Source of the DNA: Promicromonospora panici | GTDB taxonomy: Bacteria; Actinomycetota; Actinomycetes; Actinomycetales; Cellulomonadaceae | Assembly (NCBI RefSeq): GCF_900608595.1 | Contig: NZ_UWYY01000034.1 | Span: forward strand, 1 to 35,926 | DNA length: 35,926 bases | Direction: 5' to 3' | Shown here: piece after piece, positions 22,776-30,874 of the stretch | How the letters are laid out: every line of letters begins with the position of its first letter | Position numbering within the stretch: the stretch's first letter is position 1 | Notes under the pieces: model-generated | Told to the model about the DNA's origin: nothing | The model's input: only the letters and a program-made list of their open reading frames with translations | Databases searched by the model: none | Translations under genes and position numbers: made by a program

Positions 22776-24248
22776 ATGCGTATTGTCCCCAATCCCGTGC
22801 TGCCCGGCTGCCATCCCGACCCGTCGGTCTGCCGGGTCGGCGAGGACTACTTCCTGGTGACCTCGACGTTCTCGTACCACCCCGGAATTCCGGTCCACCA
22901 CAGCCGTGACCTGGTCACCTGGCGCCTGGTCGGGCACGTGCTCGACGGCGAGAGCTGGCTCCCGCTGGAGGGCAACACCGTCTCCCACGGAGTCTGGGCG
23001 CCGACGATCCGCCACCACGACGGCGTGTTCTACGTGGTGTTCACCGTCGTGCGGGGCGACGAGGGCGCGACCACGTACGTCGCCACGACGACCGACCCCT
23101 CAGGCCGGTGGACCGTCCCCACGCCCCTGGAGGCCGATGGGATCGACCCGTCGCTGTTCTTCGACCAGGACGGCCGGGCCTGGTTCACCGCAGCACGGGA
23201 CGCGGTCGCGCCCGACGCGACCGGACCCGGCGAGATCTGGATGCGGGAGCTCGACCTCGGGTCGCTCACGCTGGTCGGGCCGACGCGCATCCTCTGGCAC
23301 GGCGCCCTCACCGGGCAGTGGGTGGAGGCCCCGCACATCTACGAGCGCGACGGCCGCTATCACCTGATCGGCGCGGAGGGCGGCACCGGGCGCAACCACG
23401 CGGTCACTGCCGCGACGTCCGACTCCGTCACCGGCCCGTACACAACGGACCCGCGCAGCCCGCTACTGACCCACCGGCATCTCGGCAGCGGCGAGGCCGT
23501 GCAGTACGTCGGCCACGCCGACCTCGTCGAGTCGCCCGACGGCGAGGCGTGGGCGCTGCTGCTCGGCGTCCGCCCCGTCGCGGGGCACCACACGCTCGGC
23601 CGTGAGGTGCTGCTCGTCCCGGTCGAGTGGGACGAGCACGGACCCGTCCTCGCCCCGGGCGCCGGACGCGTGCAGGGCGTGCTGCCGGGCCTGCCCGACA
23701 CGGCGTCCGGCCCGGCCGACTGGGTCTCGTTGCGGGGCCCGGTCGTGTCCGAGGTGGCGGACGGCGCCGTGACCCTGCACCCGCAGCCTGTCCCGCTCTC
23801 GGGGCGCGGGATCCCGGCGTTCCTGGGCCGGCGGCAGGACATGCACGGCTTCGTCTTCGAGACTCTGCTCGCGACCGAGCACATCGGGGAGCACGACGCC
23901 GGCGTCGTCGCCCTCCAGGACGAGAACACGTTTCTCGCGGCGCGGGTCCGGCGTCGGGCGGACGGGTGCGTCGTCCGCGTGACCGGACGAATGGGCGGCG
24001 CGGAGGTGACGCGCACGGAGGTGCCGGTCGCCGGGGACGTCGTGCTGCGGATCCGGTCGGACGGCCGGTCCTACGAGTTCGTGGCCGGGACGAGCGACGG
24101 GGAGCACCTCCTCGCGGCCTTCCCGCACACCGCGCTGAGCACGGAGACTGCGGGCGGGTTCGTCGGGGTGCTCCTCGGCGTCGTCAACGAGGCGCCGGAG
24201 GACGCCGGCCCGCTGACGTTCCGCGGCGTCCGGTACGACGCGCCGTGA
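22776..24248 (+). CDS. GH43-family beta-xylosidase / alpha-L-arabinofuranosidase
   Basis: A 490-residue cytoplasmic hydrolase. The five-bladed propeller carries the general base Asp15 (GCHPDPSVCR), the pKa-modulating Asp124 (DGIDPSLFF) and the acid Glu184 (WVEAPHIYE). A C-terminal beta-sandwich (about 310-490, MHGFVFETLLATEHIGEHDAGVVALQDEN) of the type seen in GH43 xylosidases follows. No signal peptide, so it acts on imported oligosaccharides. GAGGAG 5 nt upstream fixes the ATG; the longer open frame would cross the operator. It stands alone on the plus strand, divergent from the transporter, and its 3' end overlaps the lacI gene by 65 bp. Xylosidase versus arabinofuranosidase cannot be decided here. 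Confidence 0.92.
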   Translation: MRIVPNPVLPGCHPDPSVCRVGEDYFLVTSTFSYHPGIPVHHSRDLVTWRLVGHVLDGESWLPLEGNTVSHGVWAPTIRHHDGVFYVVFTVVRGDEGATTYVATTTDPSGRWTVPTPLEADGIDPSLFFDQDGRAWFTAARDAVAPDATGPGEIWMRELDLGSLTLVGPTRILWHGALTGQWVEAPHIYERDGRYHLIGAEGGTGRNHAVTAATSDSVTGPYTTDPRSPLLTHRHLGSGEAVQYVGHADLVESPDGEAWALLLGVRPVAGHHTLGREVLLVPVEWDEHGPVLAPGAGRVQGVLPGLPDTASGPADWVSLRGPVVSEVADGAVTLHPQPVPLSGRGIPAFLGRRQDMHGFVFETLLATEHIGEHDAGVVALQDENTFLAARVRRRADGCVVRVTGRMGGAEVTRTEVPVAGDVVLRIRSDGRSYEFVAGTSDGEHLLAAFPHTALSTETAGGFVGVLLGVVNEAPEDAGPLTFRGVRYDAP

Positions 24249-25254
24249 GCGGGGCCGTGCTCGCGCGGACTATCAGGGTCGGGGACAGGAGGTGGTGGCT
24301 CGCCGCTCCTCCGCCGATCAGGTCCAGCAGGACCTCGATCGAGAGGCGGCCCAGCGTCACGAAGTCCTGACGGACGGTGGTCAGGGCCGGCACGAGGTAC
24401 TCGGCACCGGCCATGTCGTCGAACCCCACGAGCGACACGTCGCCGGGCACGGAGAAACCGCGCGCGGCCAGGGCCGACAGCACGCCGATCGCCATCTGGT
24501 CGTTGCCGGCGAAGATCGCGGTGGGTACCCGGCCGCCGTCGATCAGCTCGGTGGTGAGCGCGTGCCCGCTCTGCGCGGTGAAGTCGCCGTGCAGCACGCG
24601 CGGCTCGGCGATCCCGGCGGCCCGGAGCTCGCTGCGCCAGCCGTCCACGCGGGCCCGGGCGTCGAACGCCCCCATCCGGCCGCTCAGGTGCACGATATCG
24701 CGGTGGCCCAGGTCGAGCAGGTGCCGGGTGGCGAGGCGCGCGCCCTCCTCCTGGTCCAGCTCGACCGAGCCGATCGCTGGATTGGCCACGTTGCCCGACA
24801 TCACGACCGAGATCGGCACGCGCGCGACGGTACGGAGGAGCGCCTCCAGCGCGAGCGGCCGGTCGGCGATGACCGCGACCCCGGCGGCACCCTGCCCCAC
24901 GAGGCGGCCGAGGCACTGCTCCAGCCCCTCATGGGTGCCACCCTGCCAGCTCGCGAGGCTGACCCAGTGGCCGGCGTCCTTCGCGGCCTGCTCGATGCCG
25001 AGGAGCATGCGCGGCAGCTCGAACAGCTCCGAACCCGCGAGGACGACGCCGAGCATCGTGGAGCGGCCGCTCTTGAGCATGCGGGCGCTGTCGTTGCGCC
25101 GGTAGCCGAGCTCGGCGATGACCCGGAGCACCCGGTCCCGGGTCTCCGGCCGCACCGTCGGCTCGTCGTTGACAACCCGGCTCACCGTGATGTGCGCGAC
25201 GCCGGCGGCGCGTGCGACGTCGACCATGGTCGGCGGCCGCTTGCCCTGCACCAT
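24184..25254 (-). CDS. LacI-family regulator of sugar locus 2
   Basis: A 356-residue LacI/GalR regulator. The helix-turn-helix TMVDVARAAGVAHITVSRVVNDEPTVRPETRDRV spans about residues 9-42, the hinge is RRNDSARMLKSGRSTMLGVV, and the sugar-binding domain follows (VLAGSELFELPRMLLGIEQAA, VSLVGFDDMAGAEYLVPALTTVRQDF). After the usual end LIVRASTAP there is an extra Arg-rich tail of about 20 residues. That tail is encoded opposite the last 65 bp of the GH43 gene and may be an overrun into it. Residue 10 (Met) is an alternative start. It probably binds the palindrome at 22723-22738 and controls both transporter and GH43. Confidence 0.93.
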   Translation of the reverse strand: MVQGKRPPTMVDVARAAGVAHITVSRVVNDEPTVRPETRDRVLRVIAELGYRRNDSARMLKSGRSTMLGVVLAGSELFELPRMLLGIEQAAKDAGHWVSLASWQGGTHEGLEQCLGRLVGQGAAGVAVIADRPLALEALLRTVARVPISVVMSGNVANPAIGSVELDQEEGARLATRHLLDLGHRDIVHLSGRMGAFDARARVDGWRSELRAAGIAEPRVLHGDFTAQSGHALTTELIDGGRVPTAIFAGNDQMAIGVLSALAARGFSVPGDVSLVGFDDMAGAEYLVPALTTVRQDFVTLGRLSIEVLLDLIGGGAASHHLLSPTLIVRASTAPLTARRTGRRGTSAGRRPPAPR

Positions 25255-25336
25255 GCTCGACCCCCGCTCTCCCTGGCTCGGCTCCCCGACGCGGCCGGTC
25301 GGGCCGGGGTGCTGTTGTCCGGGATCCTATCGGTCG

Positions 25337-25660
25337 GTGTTGCGAACGGAGCTCGGATCTACGGCGAACCGGCTCCTCGTCTCAGCGGTTTCTGCGATGG
25401 AGGTCGCGACCAAGGTTCGCCTCGGAAAGTTCGACGCGGCTGGCTCCTTGGTCAGTACATGGGAACGCCGGGTCGACGACATCGATGCCGAACCACTGGA
25501 TCTCACCACCGCACACGCATTGCACGCTGGATCGATGCCATGGTTTCATCGCGATCACTTCGACCGCCTGCTCGCTGCCCAAGCAATCGTCGAGAGCGTG
25601 GTCCTCGTGACCACCGACGCCGCGTTCGACACCCTCCCAGCGGTCCGTACCGCCTGGTAG
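25337..25660 (+). pseudogene. Truncated PIN-domain (VapC-like) toxin remnant
   Basis: The reading NRLLVSAVSAMEVATKVRLGKF...HRDHFDRLLAAQAIVES...LVTTDAAF matches the middle and end of VapC toxins. The conserved acidic residues Glu (in AMEVATK), Asp (DHFDRLL) and the final Asp (TTDAAF) are present. The N-terminal strand with the first catalytic Asp (DTH motif) is missing and no VapB antitoxin gene is nearby. The usual 128-130 residues are reduced to about 107 from a possible GTG at 25337, just upstream of lacI. The DNA is less GC-rich than its neighbours, which fits transfer and decay. Confidence 0.75.
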
Positions 25661-25669
25661 GCGACCGGC

Positions 25670-26542
25670 TCAGGCCGGGCCCGGCGTCCTCGCCTCGGCA
25701 GCCCAGGAGGCGAGGAGCTTCACCCGGTCGGCCGACGGCGACCCGGGTTCCGCCGTGTAGATCAGCAGGACGTGGCCCGGCTCGGCGGTGATGGCGAGCT
25801 CCTCGTACGACAGGATCACCTCGCCGACGACGGGGTGGCGGAACCGCTTGGTTCCGGCGCCGTGCGACCGCACGTCGTGCGCGGCCCAGAGCCCGCGGAA
25901 GACCTCGCTCATCGTGGAGAGCTCGCCCACCAGGTCCTGCAGGCCCTTGTCGTGCGGGTTGCGGCCGGCCTCGGTGCGCATGACGGCCACGCACATCCCG
26001 GCGAACAGATCCCAGTCGGGATAGAAGTCGCGGGACGCGGGGTCCAGGAACTGGAAGCGGGCCAGGTTCGGCGTCCTGCCGCCGTCGCCGATCACCGGCG
26101 AGTAGAAGGCGCGGCCCAGCGGGTTGACCGCCAGGACGTTCTGCCGCGCGTCGCGCACCAGAGCGATCCCCTCCGTGATGGACGCGAGCGCCCATTCCAG
26201 GCTCGGCCTGGGCTCGGCGGACCTGGCCGCGGGCCTGCGAAGACGGCCGGACGACGGGATCCCGTCGGCCGCGCGGGCGAGGTCGAGCAGGTGGGCGTGC
26301 TCCGTGTCGTCGAGCTGCAGCGCGCGGGCGATGGCGTCCAGCACCGAGGCGGAGGCGCCGGCGATCGCGCCCCGTTCCAGCTTCGTGTAGTACTCCACGC
26401 TCACTCCGGCGAGCATGGCGACCTCGTTCCGGCGCAGCCCCGGCACCCGGCGGTTCAGCCCGGGCGGCAGCCCGACCTGTGCCGGTGTGACCTTCGCACG
26501 GCGCGACACGAGAAACTCACGCACCTCGGCTCGGTTGTCCAT
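25670..26542 (-). CDS. XRE regulator with MmyB-like ligand domain
   Basis: A 290-residue regulator. The N-terminal helix-turn-helix (VREFLVSRRAKVTPAQVGLP, RRVPGLRRNEVAMLAGVSVEYYTKLERG) is followed by the MmyB-like domain with its typical ending (FRHPVVGEVILSYEELAI, DRVKLLASWAAEA). The ATG at 26542 has no Shine-Dalgarno sequence; TAACCT ends 6 nt upstream, so it is probably leaderless. It diverges from the efflux pump gene across about 100 bp, the usual layout for this class, which is often linked to dehydrogenases or transporters. A paralogue lies at 33038-33964. The ligand is unknown; members bind fatty-acid-like molecules in some structures. Confidence 0.93.
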   Translation of the reverse strand: MDNRAEVREFLVSRRAKVTPAQVGLPPGLNRRVPGLRRNEVAMLAGVSVEYYTKLERGAIAGASASVLDAIARALQLDDTEHAHLLDLARAADGIPSSGRLRRPAARSAEPRPSLEWALASITEGIALVRDARQNVLAVNPLGRAFYSPVIGDGGRTPNLARFQFLDPASRDFYPDWDLFAGMCVAVMRTEAGRNPHDKGLQDLVGELSTMSEVFRGLWAAHDVRSHGAGTKRFRHPVVGEVILSYEELAITAEPGHVLLIYTAEPGSPSADRVKLLASWAAEARTPGPA

Positions 26543-26592
26543 ACAAGCAGGTTAAGCCGCTCCGGTGCGACGAAGGAGTCTCTGCCGGTACA

Positions 26593-26606
26593 CCCCTCGT
26601 CAGGGG
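26593..26606. promoter_or_regulatory. Palindrome CCCCT-CGTC-AGGGG in regulator/efflux gap
   Basis: Five-bp arms around a 4-nt centre between the MmyB-like regulator and the efflux gene. Similar GC palindromes lie upstream of the alcohol dehydrogenase (31785-31801) and of the second regulator (32987-33001). Possible operator; no proof beyond placement. Confidence 0.35.
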
Positions 26607-26643
26607 CTCCCCCGGATCCGCGCGGACGGCGAGGCTGCTGAGC

Positions 26644-27939
26644 ATGCAAGACTTCCCCGCCACTACGCTCCCCCGGTTCAGCCGGTTCCTGCCCACGCTC
26701 CTGTTGCTGCTGACCGTGTTCGGGCCCATCTCCATGGACCTGTACCTGCCCGCGCTGCCGGCGCTGACCGCCGAGCTCGAGGCGGCGACGTCCGTCGCAC
26801 AGCTCACCGTGACCACGTGCCTGATCGGTCTCGCGGTCGGGCAGCTCATCGCAGGGCCGCTGTCCGACCGGTTCGGACGGCGCGGGATCCTGCTGATCGG
26901 CGTCGTCGCGTACGTCGTGACGTCGGCGCTGTGCGCGGCCAGCCCCACCGTCGAGCTGCTGATCCTCGCGCGTCTCGTGCAGGGACTCGCCGGCGGGGTC
27001 GGAATCGTCATCGCACAGGCTGCCGGACGAGACATCTACTCCGGCGGAGCGCTGATCCGGTTCTACGGGCGGCTGACCGTGATCGGCGGGCTCGCCGCGA
27101 TCGTCGGACCACTGCTGGGCGGCCAGCTGAACACCGTCACCGACTGGCGCGGCCTGTTCGTTTTCCTCGCGATCGTGGGCGCCGCGCTGCTGGTGACCGC
27201 CGCGATCGGATTCCCCGAGACGCTGCCCGCCGAGCGGCGCACAGCCGGCGGCTTCGCACAGACGGGGCGCGACTTCCGGGTGCTGCTGTCCGACCGGGTG
27301 TTCCTGGGCGCGGTGCTGAACCAGGGCTTCATGTACGCGGCGCTGTTCGCTTACCTCTCGGGCGCGACCTTCGTGCTGCAGGGTATCTACGGGCTCTCGC
27401 CGCAGGGCTACGCGGTCGCGTTCGGCCTGAACTCGGCGGGGTTCATGTTCTTCGGGTACGTCGCGGGCCGCTCCGCTGAGCGCTGGAGCGTGCCGCGGAC
27501 TCTCGGCGTCGGCATCGGCGTGGCGACGCTCGGCGCGCTCGGGCTGCTCGCCGCCGGGCTCACCGTCCTGCCGCTGTGGATGGTGATCGTGTCGCTGCTC
27601 GCGCTGGCCAGCGGCGTCGCCATCACGTCACCGCCGGCGACGACCCTCGCGCTGGTCGAGTACCCGCGGCTCGCCGGCACCGCGTCATCCCTGCTCGGCA
27701 TGGTCCGGTTCGGGTTCGGCGGCATCACCGCACCGCTGGTCGGCCTCGCGGGCGCGGCGACGATCCTGCCGCTCGGCATCGTCACCACGGCCTCGATAGC
27801 GCTCGCCGCGGTCTCCTACCTCGCGCTCGCGCTCGCGGCGCGTCCGCGACGCGTCGCGGACGCGCCCGCTGCCGGCGCCGAGCCGGTGCTCCAGGCCGTG
27901 TCCTCCGACTCGTCCTCCGACTCGAAAGGTCTCGCATGA
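26644..27939 (+). CDS. MFS multidrug efflux transporter, Bcr/CflA type
   Basis: A 431-residue 12-helix proton-driven exporter. The Bcr/CflA start (FGPISMDLYLPALPAL), motif A (GPLSDRFGRRGILLIG) after helix 2 and motif C-like QGLAGGVGIVIAQAAGRD are all present. The C-terminus is a soluble Ser/Asp-rich tail (SSDSSSDSK). GAGG precedes the ATG. It diverges from a MmyB-like regulator that probably controls it. The next gene begins inside its stop codon, so a small lipoprotein is co-translated with it. Drug range cannot be predicted. Confidence 0.94.
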   Translation: MQDFPATTLPRFSRFLPTLLLLLTVFGPISMDLYLPALPALTAELEAATSVAQLTVTTCLIGLAVGQLIAGPLSDRFGRRGILLIGVVAYVVTSALCAASPTVELLILARLVQGLAGGVGIVIAQAAGRDIYSGGALIRFYGRLTVIGGLAAIVGPLLGGQLNTVTDWRGLFVFLAIVGAALLVTAAIGFPETLPAERRTAGGFAQTGRDFRVLLSDRVFLGAVLNQGFMYAALFAYLSGATFVLQGIYGLSPQGYAVAFGLNSAGFMFFGYVAGRSAERWSVPRTLGVGIGVATLGALGLLAAGLTVLPLWMVIVSLLALASGVAITSPPATTLALVEYPRLAGTASSLLGMVRFGFGGITAPLVGLAGAATILPLGIVTTASIALAAVSYLALALAARPRRVADAPAAGAEPVLQAVSSDSSSDSKGLA

Positions 27940-28532
27940 GGCTCCCGAAGTTCTCCCTGGTGGCAGCGGCCGCCATGCTCAGCCTGCTGGCCGCCTGCTC
28001 CTCTGCCGGGCCGACGGCGCAGCCGGGCACGGCCTCCGGCCCCGGCGCGGCCGCGACGCCGTCATCGGCCCCGCCGGCTCCATCCGACGGCCCATCGCCC
28101 GCGGCGTCGGCCCCTGGTCCAGGGGCCGACGCCGCGGAGGGTGACGCCGCGGACGACGACGTGGCGGGCACGATCGTCCGGTTCACCTCGGACGACGCAC
28201 AGGTCGACGTCACCATCGGCGAGGACACCCCAGCCGTGCGCGACTTCCTCTCCATGCTGCCGCTGACGCTCGACGTCGAAGAGCTCAGCGGCCGCGAGAA
28301 GATCGCCTACCTGCCGCGTGAGCTCGACCTCGAGGGCACGCCCGGCTCCGATCCCGAGGACGGCGACCTCATTTACTACACACCCTGGGGCAACCTCGGT
28401 TTCTACTACAACGCCTCGGGCATCGAGTACTCGGACCAGACGCTCCACCTCGGCACCTATGAAGCGTCCCGCGACGAGCTCGACCGCCTCGAAGGGCCGG
28501 GCGTCACCATCGAGGTCGTCCGAGAGCGTTAG
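27936..28532 (+). CDS. Cyclophilin-fold lipoprotein
   Basis: A 198-residue lipoprotein. The signal peptide MRLPKFSLVAAAAMLSLLAAC has lipobox LAAC with Cys21. A 55-residue Ala/Pro/Ser/Gly linker follows, then a cyclophilin-like domain (about 80-198). That domain carries the family motifs DFLSMLPLTLDVEELSGREKIAYLPREL, GDLIYYTPWGNLGFYYN and LGTYEAS. These proteins share the fold of peptidyl-prolyl isomerases but are not shown to be active. The ATG overlaps the efflux pump stop (ATGA). The linker DNA contains a perfect 39-bp palindrome. The longer upstream frame is a shadow of the efflux gene. Function at the cell surface is unknown. Confidence 0.9.
   Translation: MRLPKFSLVAAAAMLSLLAACSSAGPTAQPGTASGPGAAATPSSAPPAPSDGPSPAASAPGPGADAAEGDAADDDVAGTIVRFTSDDAQVDVTIGEDTPAVRDFLSMLPLTLDVEELSGREKIAYLPRELDLEGTPGSDPEDGDLIYYTPWGNLGFYYNASGIEYSDQTLHLGTYEASRDELDRLEGPGVTIEVVRER
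28099..28137. repeat. Perfect 39-bp palindrome inside lipoprotein gene
   Basis: CCGCGGCGTCGGCCCCTGG (28099-28117), a single T, then the exact reverse complement (28119-28137). It lies in the linker between signal peptide and domain. Because of the symmetry both strands encode AASAPGPGADAA. Confidence 0.9.
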
Positions 28533-29239
28533 CTGCTCTGCTCGAACGGCGAGACCAGCTCGTTCGTCTCCGTCATGGTCGCGAACATCCGCTGGAGCGT
28601 CGCGGCGTCGTTGAGGTGCGGGTACGGCTCGTCGACCGGCACCTCGACGCCGAGGAACTCGCACAACGGGCCCCAGCCGTCGCTGGCCTGGAAGACCAGC
28701 AGCCGGTCCGCGGGCAGAGCCGCGCGCACGTTCTCGGCGTGGCGCTCGAAGATCTCTACCGCCGTCTCCTCCTCCATCGGGCTGCCGGCCATGGTGAAGT
28801 CCGGCCCGAGCATGCGCTGGGCCGCGCCGTTCATCTGCGGCAACAGCTCCATGATCGACCGAATCCGTGGGGGCATCTGCTCCATCATGGCCGCCATGTC
28901 GAGCTCGCCGTCGGCCGGCATCTGGGGTCCCATGCTGCCGATGCTCTTGTGCCACCGGCGCGGATCCCGCACGGTCAGGATCACCTTGGCCTCGGGGTAG
29001 GCCTCGGCCAGCTCCTGCCAGTAGATGGAGGCGGGAAAGTCCACCGCGGAGTCATACCCGGCGAAGACCCGGTCCCAGTCCGCGGACTCGCGGTTCACGA
29101 CCGGGCGCCATCGATCGACGTGTTCGGGATTCTGCATCAGCTCGAACATGTGATAGGTCGGACCGAACCCGAGGCGGTCCAGGGCCGCCTTGAGCGAGCT
29201 CGTGCCTGTGCGGGGCAGTCCGGCACCGATGATCTTCAT
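28529..29239 (-). CDS. Sulfotransferase family protein
   Basis: A 236-residue soluble protein of the P-loop sulfotransferase superfamily, which transfers sulfate from PAPS. The 5'-phosphosulfate loop is GLPRTGTSSLKAAL at about residues 7-20, and the 3'-phosphate-binding strand and helix are KVILTVRDPRRWHKSIGS near 84-101. DFPASIYWQELAEAYPEAK matches the compact bacterial group. The acceptor substrate is unknown. AAGGAG 9 nt upstream supports the ATG. Its stop overlaps the stop of the lipoprotein gene by 3 nt in convergent orientation. It appears to be a single-gene unit. Confidence 0.9.
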   Translation of the reverse strand: MKIIGAGLPRTGTSSLKAALDRLGFGPTYHMFELMQNPEHVDRWRPVVNRESADWDRVFAGYDSAVDFPASIYWQELAEAYPEAKVILTVRDPRRWHKSIGSMGPQMPADGELDMAAMMEQMPPRIRSIMELLPQMNGAAQRMLGPDFTMAGSPMEEETAVEIFERHAENVRAALPADRLLVFQASDGWGPLCEFLGVEVPVDEPYPHLNDAATLQRMFATMTETNELVSPFEQSS

Positions 29240-29490
29240 CCGCGATGACTCCTTGGTCGACGTTGTGTGTCAACGAGCAGTCTGCGCGCCGTCCGCGGAA
29301 AAAAACTCACCCTGTGGTTGTATCCCGCGTACCGCGTTGGTGGTACTTACCGGCCGGGCGATCCAGATCAGGCGCACAGACATCCGGTGCCCTGGCATGC
29401 CGACGATCATCGTCGCGTCCACTTCGTAGCGGCAGAGGGCGTTGTTGGCCTAACGCCCCGGCGGTGCTCGACGTCGGTACGCTCGCTTGC
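29240..29490. other. Intergenic stretch, no gene seen
   Basis: This 251-bp gap between sulfotransferase and cutA has no supported reading frame. It contains a hairpin (GGGCGTT at 29437-29443 with AACGCCC at 29452-29458, 8-nt loop) and a small repeat CGTTG-TGTGT-CAACG at 29261-29275. TACGCT at 29478-29483 ends 7 nt before the cutA start and is a candidate leaderless -10. An A-run (AAAAAAA) lies near 29300. It could hold remnants of lost genes. Confidence 0.5.
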
Positions 29491-29832
29491 ATGGCTGAGG
29501 ATCCGGGTGAGGTCGAGTTCGTGCAGGTAGCCACGACGTTTGACGCCGTGGAGGAGGCCGAGGCCCTCGCTGCGTCAGCGGTGCAGGCGCGGTTGGCGGC
29601 GTGTGCGCAGACCGAGGGGCCGGTCACGAGCGTGTACCGCTGGGACGGCGCGATGCAGAAGGACAAGGAATGGCGCGTGACGTTCAAGACGACGGCTGCC
29701 CTTGCCGAGCGGCTGACCGAGTACATCGTGCGTGAGCATTCCTACGACGTTCCAGAAGTCTTGGTGACGCCGGTGACTGGTGGGCATCTGAAGTACCTCG
29801 AGTGGGTGCAGAGCGAGACACGGCAGGAGTGA
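29491..29832 (+). CDS. cutA: CutA divalent-cation tolerance protein
   Basis: A 113-residue CutA1 protein, a trimeric ferredoxin-like fold implicated in divalent metal tolerance. The family motifs are VQVATTFDAVEEAEALAASAVQARLAACAQ (residues 9-38), the WDGAMQKDKEWRVTFKTT segment and YIVREHSYDVPEVLVTPVTGG (about 77-97). Conserved Cys37 is in the LAACAQ motif. The ATG at 29491 has no Shine-Dalgarno sequence; TACGCT 7 nt upstream suggests a leaderless transcript. No metal-linked gene is nearby. Exact cellular function in bacteria remains unsettled. Confidence 0.93.
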   Translation: MAEDPGEVEFVQVATTFDAVEEAEALAASAVQARLAACAQTEGPVTSVYRWDGAMQKDKEWRVTFKTTAALAERLTEYIVREHSYDVPEVLVTPVTGGHLKYLEWVQSETRQE

Positions 29833-29973
29833 CCCCTGGTCCACGCATCCGCGTTCCGGCACTTTCCTGTTGTGGAAACTCGATCTCCTTGCCCGGCGCT
29901 CTCCACCCCGAACAATCGAGTCCGGCATGGTTGCGCGCGCCGTACCGTTCGACTCTTATTGGGAGCGGCACCA

Positions 29974-30258
29974 CTGACCACAGATTCCGTTGGTAGAGCC
30001 CTGCGGGCACTGCGTGAAGCATCGGGGCTGACCGGTGACGTGGTGGCCCGCGGGGCTTCTATGTCGGCGGGGAAGCTCTCGAAGGTCGAGCGCGAGGTAA
30101 CCCTCCGGGTCGTGGCCACCGAGGACTCGCACCGCACCTACCAATGGGTACCGGCCAGCGAGACCGCCCGACAGGGCCGGCGGTGCCACGAAGCATCAAT
30201 GCCCGCGTACCACTGGGCCGAGGGCGCGACGGCGGCGGTCTACCGCATCTCGAGCTGA
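29974..30258 (+). pseudogene. Helix-turn-helix (XRE) regulator remnant
   Basis: The frame reads VGRALRALREASGLTGDVVARGASMSAGKLSKVERE, a clear XRE domain of the kind found at the N-terminus of actinobacterial DUF5753 regulators of about 280 residues. Beyond that, the sequence no longer resembles the family and stops after about 94 residues. A GGGAG ribosome-binding site lies 8 nt before CTG at 29974, exactly where a GTG or ATG would be expected, so the start codon may be mutated. It most likely is a decayed gene whose C-terminal domain was lost. Confidence 0.5.
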
Positions 30259-30277
30259 AAAGGAGCCATGCGGCAGG

Positions 30278-30874
30278 ATGTGCGGCATGGGTAGAGCGGC
30301 GGAGGACGACAGCAGCGCGGATGACCTGCTGCGACGTTCAGACCACCGCCTCGGCCGACGACCCCGCAACTACGCCGTCGTGGGCGGCACAACACCTGCC
30401 GCTGAGCGGTGGCTGCCACCCGACGGGTGGCGCGCGTACGAGCACACAGTCCGGCTGGGCTCCGGAACCGACCTCTGGGATGTGGCTTCGTCTGCGGTCC
30501 TCTCCTGGGGCATCAAGACCCGCAGCGGCTTCACCGTCGACCCGCCGCTCGAGGCGGGACGCACCGCACAACAAGGGGAGCGCTACTGGCTCGTCGCACG
30601 CATCGGTCCTACTCGCGTGCGGGAGCCGGTCGAGATCGTCGCGACGGTCGCAACCCACGACCGGGCCGCGCTCGCTTACGGCACGTTGGAGGGCCACCCG
30701 GTCTCGGGAGAGGAAGCGTTCATCGTCCATCGAGACGACGACGGGAACGTGAGCCTCACGCTGCGCTCTCTCACGCGTGCCGGCCGGGGCCCATGGCGTG
30801 GACTCTTTCCGCTGATCCTGATCGCCCAGCGCGTCTATCGCCGTCGGTACCTCCGCGCGCTCCAGGCGACCTGA
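30278..30874 (+). CDS. DUF1990 protein
   Basis: A 198-residue soluble protein with the DUF1990 pattern: NYAVVGGTTPAAERWLPPDGWRAYEHTVRLGSG, then TLEGHPVSGEEAFIVHRDDDGNVSLTLRSLTRAGRG and the end QRVYRRRYLRAL, with family length about 180-200. The function is unknown. The ATG at 30278 lies 13 nt after AAAAGGAG; an ATG at 30287 is an alternative, and a 9-codon frame starting at 30268 uses the same ribosome-binding site. Its 3' end overlaps the opposing hydrolase gene by 40 bp. Confidence 0.85.
   Translation: MCGMGRAAEDDSSADDLLRRSDHRLGRRPRNYAVVGGTTPAAERWLPPDGWRAYEHTVRLGSGTDLWDVASSAVLSWGIKTRSGFTVDPPLEAGRTAQQGERYWLVARIGPTRVREPVEIVATVATHDRAALAYGTLEGHPVSGEEAFIVHRDDDGNVSLTLRSLTRAGRGPWRGLFPLILIAQRVYRRRYLRALQAT

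Noticed and set aside
29452..29458. Small RNA or tRNA in the gap before cutA
   Set aside because: The 7-bp hairpin is isolated; no cloverleaf, no CCA end and no further structure could be drawn.
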